From NCBI GenBank assembly GCA_031552535.1, contig JAVBMJ010000049.1:1-9039 (forward strand): a DNA stretch of 9,039 nt, given 5' to 3'. The notes below the pieces were generated by a model that was given only the letters and a program-made list of their open reading frames with translations, searched no databases and was not told the DNA's origin. This document shows positions 7,021 through 9,039 of the stretch, in pieces; the stretch's first letter is position 1; every line of letters begins with the position of its first letter. Made by a program: the position numbers and the translations under genes. This stretch comes from JAVBMJ01 sp031552535 (GTDB taxonomy: Bacteria > Bacteroidota > Bacteroidia > Bacteroidales > Rikenellaceae).

Positions 7021-7407
7021 TTATTTTAAATTTTCAATGTACCGAGAATTAATTATTAGGTGCTTATTTTCATCAACTAAAATTCTATAGTTATCAGGAT
7101 GGCCTTTTTCATACATTACCACGCAAGTATCCCCAATATTGATATGTTCCCGATGTGGCATATAGTCCATACGTCCATAACACAATTCGCCATTAACAAT
7201 GAATTGGCATTTTAAAGAAGGCCGTGTCTTATATCCTTTGGGATATTTTTTAACAATTATACCATAAGTATACTCCGGATTATTTTTCAGCTTATTTCTG
7301 TCTATTATTGTTTTTGTAAACATAATGATCATAAATACAACTGTAAACACAATCGTAAGTATTGTTGTTAAAGCCCTTGCATTACTCATTCCTTTAACTA
7401 TTTTCAT
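7021..7407 (-). CDS. Small membrane protein, likely immunity to tip 3
   Basis: A 128-residue protein with one strong N-terminal membrane helix (about 13-35, ALTTILTIVFTVVFMIIMF) and a soluble domain of about 90 residues rich in beta strands (YTYGIIVKKY, LKCQFIVNGELCYGRMDY, DTCVVMYEKG). The layout recalls DUF3592-type proteins, though I cannot confirm membership. An AGAAGAGG purine run directly abuts the ATG; Met7, which also follows a purine run (AAAGGA), is an alternative start. It follows the copy 3 Rhs tip by 87 bp and ends before a strong terminator, so it is the expected immunity gene for that tip. A membrane-bound protector fits a tip that acts at or crosses the inner membrane. The role is inferred from position only. 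AT-rich. Confidence 0.65.
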   Translation of the reverse strand: MKIVKGMSNARALTTILTIVFTVVFMIIMFTKTIIDRNKLKNNPEYTYGIIVKKYPKGYKTRPSLKCQFIVNGELCYGRMDYMPHREHINIGDTCVVMYEKGHPDNYRILVDENKHLIINSRYIENLK

Positions 7408-7494
7408 CCTCTTCTCATTTATTTGATTAATTCTTCTGCCGCAATTTATATAATTTTTTGTAAAAAATGTACCCTATTAGCCTTTTTTCTTCGG

Positions 7495-9039
7495 CTACGG
7501 TTTAGGCTGTGGCAGGAGTGGAGGCCGAGGAGATTCTTCTTCTGTCGGAGACTTAATTATTTCGCCAATACCACCAACAAAATAACCCGTCGCAGTCTCT
7601 GTCCCAACTTCAGCTCCATCGCTGAATATAACACGATTAACTTTACCAACTGCCTCACGTCCTGCTTTAGTCATAGGTGCTGTCCTACTTGGGCTTGCAT
7701 CCTTGATTGCCTGGCTTCGTGCTCCTTTAACAATGCCCGACGTAGCAGCAGCACTCGCAGCACTCACTCCAAGATCTATAGCTGCATTTCCAACAGATTT
7801 AGTCCCGTTTGCAACTGTCTCAACACCGTTGGCTATAGTGATGTCTGTAGATGCATCCGCGACAACGGCCGAAGCAACAGCTGTTGCCGATGCAACTTTA
7901 GCTGCAGTAGATGTTGCCGATCCCCCTGGAATCCCAATAGCACCCGCAATTGCAGAAGCACCGACACTGGTCCAATCTATATTCTGCCAAGCCTCACTGA
8001 AACTCCTTTCTCCCACTGTCATTTGTATAGACATCTGAACCGACATATCTATAGCAGCTCCAATAGCGGCTTTACCTAAAAGGACCAAAATAGGATTTTT
8101 CCCATCCGGGTCCACAAAGATAACAGGATTATTGGCACAGTAGCTATAAGGGCTCAAGGAAAAGTATTTGTCCGAAAATGGATCAACTACGTACCACCGT
8201 CCCGTTTGGGGGTCGTACAGGCGGGCGCCGAAGTCGCTGTAGCCAAGGCCGCCGATGGTCTGGATCTCCTTGCCCGAGAAGCGGAAACGGTTCGAGGGAT
8301 TAGAGGCGGTCGTCAGGCCGTCGTTGCGGCGTTCACCGAAAGGATAGAAGTTATTACGTTCCTTCACAGTCCATGCGCCGCCCGCAGTAGTCTGAGCTAC
8401 AACTACACGAGTCGAACCCAAATGGTCGGTCAGGAAGAAGTTCGATTCGTAGCCCGTGGCGGTTGTGACAATCCGGCCGTTGTTGAACGAGGCTCCCTCA
8501 AGCGCTACCGAGTTTGCACCAGTACGCGTGTATATCAAAGAACCTACATATTCGAAACCTTCCGTTCCGGCGGCGTCTTTGACGCCTAACTTAGTACCGT
8601 CGGCGGCGTAGGCGTATTTTGCCTTGACCGCGCCGGCGACCGTCGTGACTTCCTGCGTCAAATTCAAGAAATTATATTTGATCTTCACGTCGCGCCGCGA
8701 ATCTACAGTCATATTGCCGTTCGCGTCGTACTCGTAGGTCTGCGTGGCCTGGGTGCCGCGCAAGTAGACGTCCTTCGCAGCAGCGGGATTCGCAGATTCG
8801 GTCAGCGAAGTCAACTGGTTGCCCGTGTAGTCGTAAGTCAGGTTATCGGCCAGTTGCCCCGCATAGTTGCGGCGCAGGGTGAGCAGATTACCGTTCTTGT
8901 CGTAGCTGATCCCGTACTCGCAGAAGTTGGTCAAAGAGAAGTTCCACTTGTTTTCGGCGGGGGTCCACGTCATGTTGTCGGTGCTCACCAAACGGTTGAG
9001 CCTGTCGTAGTGGAAGGCGTACATCTGCGCCGAGGCGGG
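7495..9039 (-). CDS. Rhs/YD-repeat toxin, copy 3, 5' end outside window
   Basis: The C-terminal part of what is probably the full-length, expressed Rhs protein. The frame is open to the right edge, where PASAQMYAFHYD matches PASRQTYAFVYD of copy 1, so the first ATG in the window (9024) is internal. YD-type repeats (YDKNGNL, YEYDANGNM) lead to FFLTDHLGSTRVVV, the core-end motif DFGARLYDPQTGRW (264-277 from that Met), VDPFSDKYFSLSPYSYCANN and DPDG at 8112-8101. The tip after it is about 200 residues: two Ala/Gly-rich, weakly hydrophobic stretches (310-365 and 370-430), then a short polar segment (NRVIFSDGAEVGTE) and a proline-rich end (PRPPLLPQPKP). I see no nuclease, deaminase or protease motif. 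Rhs cores form a shell around the tip in known members. How this one is delivered is not shown, since no VgrG, PAAR or other export gene lies in the window. Confidence 0.85.
   Translation of the reverse strand, partial: PASAQMYAFHYDRLNRLVSTDNMTWTPAENKWNFSLTNFCEYGISYDKNGNLLTLRRNYAGQLADNLTYDYTGNQLTSLTESANPAAAKDVYLRGTQATQTYEYDANGNMTVDSRRDVKIKYNFLNLTQEVTTVAGAVKAKYAYAADGTKLGVKDAAGTEGFEYVGSLIYTRTGANSVALEGASFNNGRIVTTATGYESNFFLTDHLGSTRVVVAQTTAGGAWTVKERNNFYPFGERRNDGLTTASNPSNRFRFSGKEIQTIGGLGYSDFGARLYDPQTGRWYVVDPFSDKYFSLSPYSYCANNPVIFVDPDGKNPILVLLGKAAIGAAIDMSVQMSIQMTVGERSFSEAWQNIDWTSVGASAIAGAIGIPGGSATSTAAKVASATAVASAVVADASTDITIANGVETVANGTKSVGNAAIDLGVSAASAAATSGIVKGARSQAIKDASPSRTAPMTKAGREAVGKVNRVIFSDGAEVGTETATGYFVGGIGEIIKSPTEEESPRPPLLPQPKP
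8377..8544 (-). repeat. Rhs core conserved block, copy 3
   Basis: The 56-residue GSLIY to TTAGG block in the presumed active gene, identical in protein to copy 1. Recombination here with copy 2 would keep the frame and replace the Ala/Gly-rich tip by the HEAEH tip. Confidence 0.85.

Noticed and set aside
7478..7497. TAGCC/GGCTA hairpin overlapping the copy 3 stop codon, considered as a terminator
   Set aside because: The stem is only 5 bp, the loop 10 nt, and no T-run follows on either strand; the immunity-like gene just after it would need readthrough.
7423..8079. Long plus-strand open frame rich in Cys, Arg and Ser
   Set aside because: It is antisense to the copy 3 tip, its composition is that of a shadow frame, and the minus-strand frame has clear Rhs features and continuity.

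Overview
The window looks like chromosomal DNA of a member of the Bacteroidota, probably Bacteroidales and perhaps an Alistipes-like gut organism. The clues are a TatA-TatC pair with no TatB, promoter-like TAnnTTTG boxes of the Bacteroidota type, starts with little Shine-Dalgarno sequence, and Bacteroidota-style Rhs/YD-repeat proteins. The genus is inference.

The left half (1-4125) is a Tat and redox block. tatA and tatC are on the minus strand. Diverging from them on the plus strand are a DUF362 protein with a textbook twin-arginine signal and a 527-residue NapH-NapG-like polyferredoxin with membrane segments, six predicted [4Fe-4S] sites and a second twin-arginine motif in its middle. The translocase and two of its likely clients therefore lie side by side. 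An imperfect inverted-repeat element (about 20-182, MITE-like) sits just past tatC.

The right half (4189-9039) is an Rhs toxin locus read on the minus strand, entering from beyond the right edge. It holds three copies of the same Rhs core end. Copy 3 (7495-9039) is open to the window edge and carries an Ala/Gly-rich tip of unknown activity, followed by a small membrane protein (7021-7407) that is its likely immunity gene. Copy 2 (5556-6921) is a headless core fragment with a zincin-like HEAEH tip, followed after 10 bp by a Sec-signal protein (5096-5545), its likely immunity partner. Copy 1 (4189-5047) is a headless core whose tip is lost; its reading frame runs into the antisense strand of the polyferredoxin gene. 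Copies 1 and 2 each begin directly at the T-run of an identical minus-strand terminator that closes the preceding tip/immunity unit.

The best reading is a tip-switching array. One Rhs gene is expressed, and stored core-tip-immunity units lie behind terminators. Recombination between the near-identical core segments could bring the HEAEH tip into use. Copy 1 looks like a worn-out end of the array. The tip and immunity segments are visibly more AT-rich than the core, as expected for exchanged modules.
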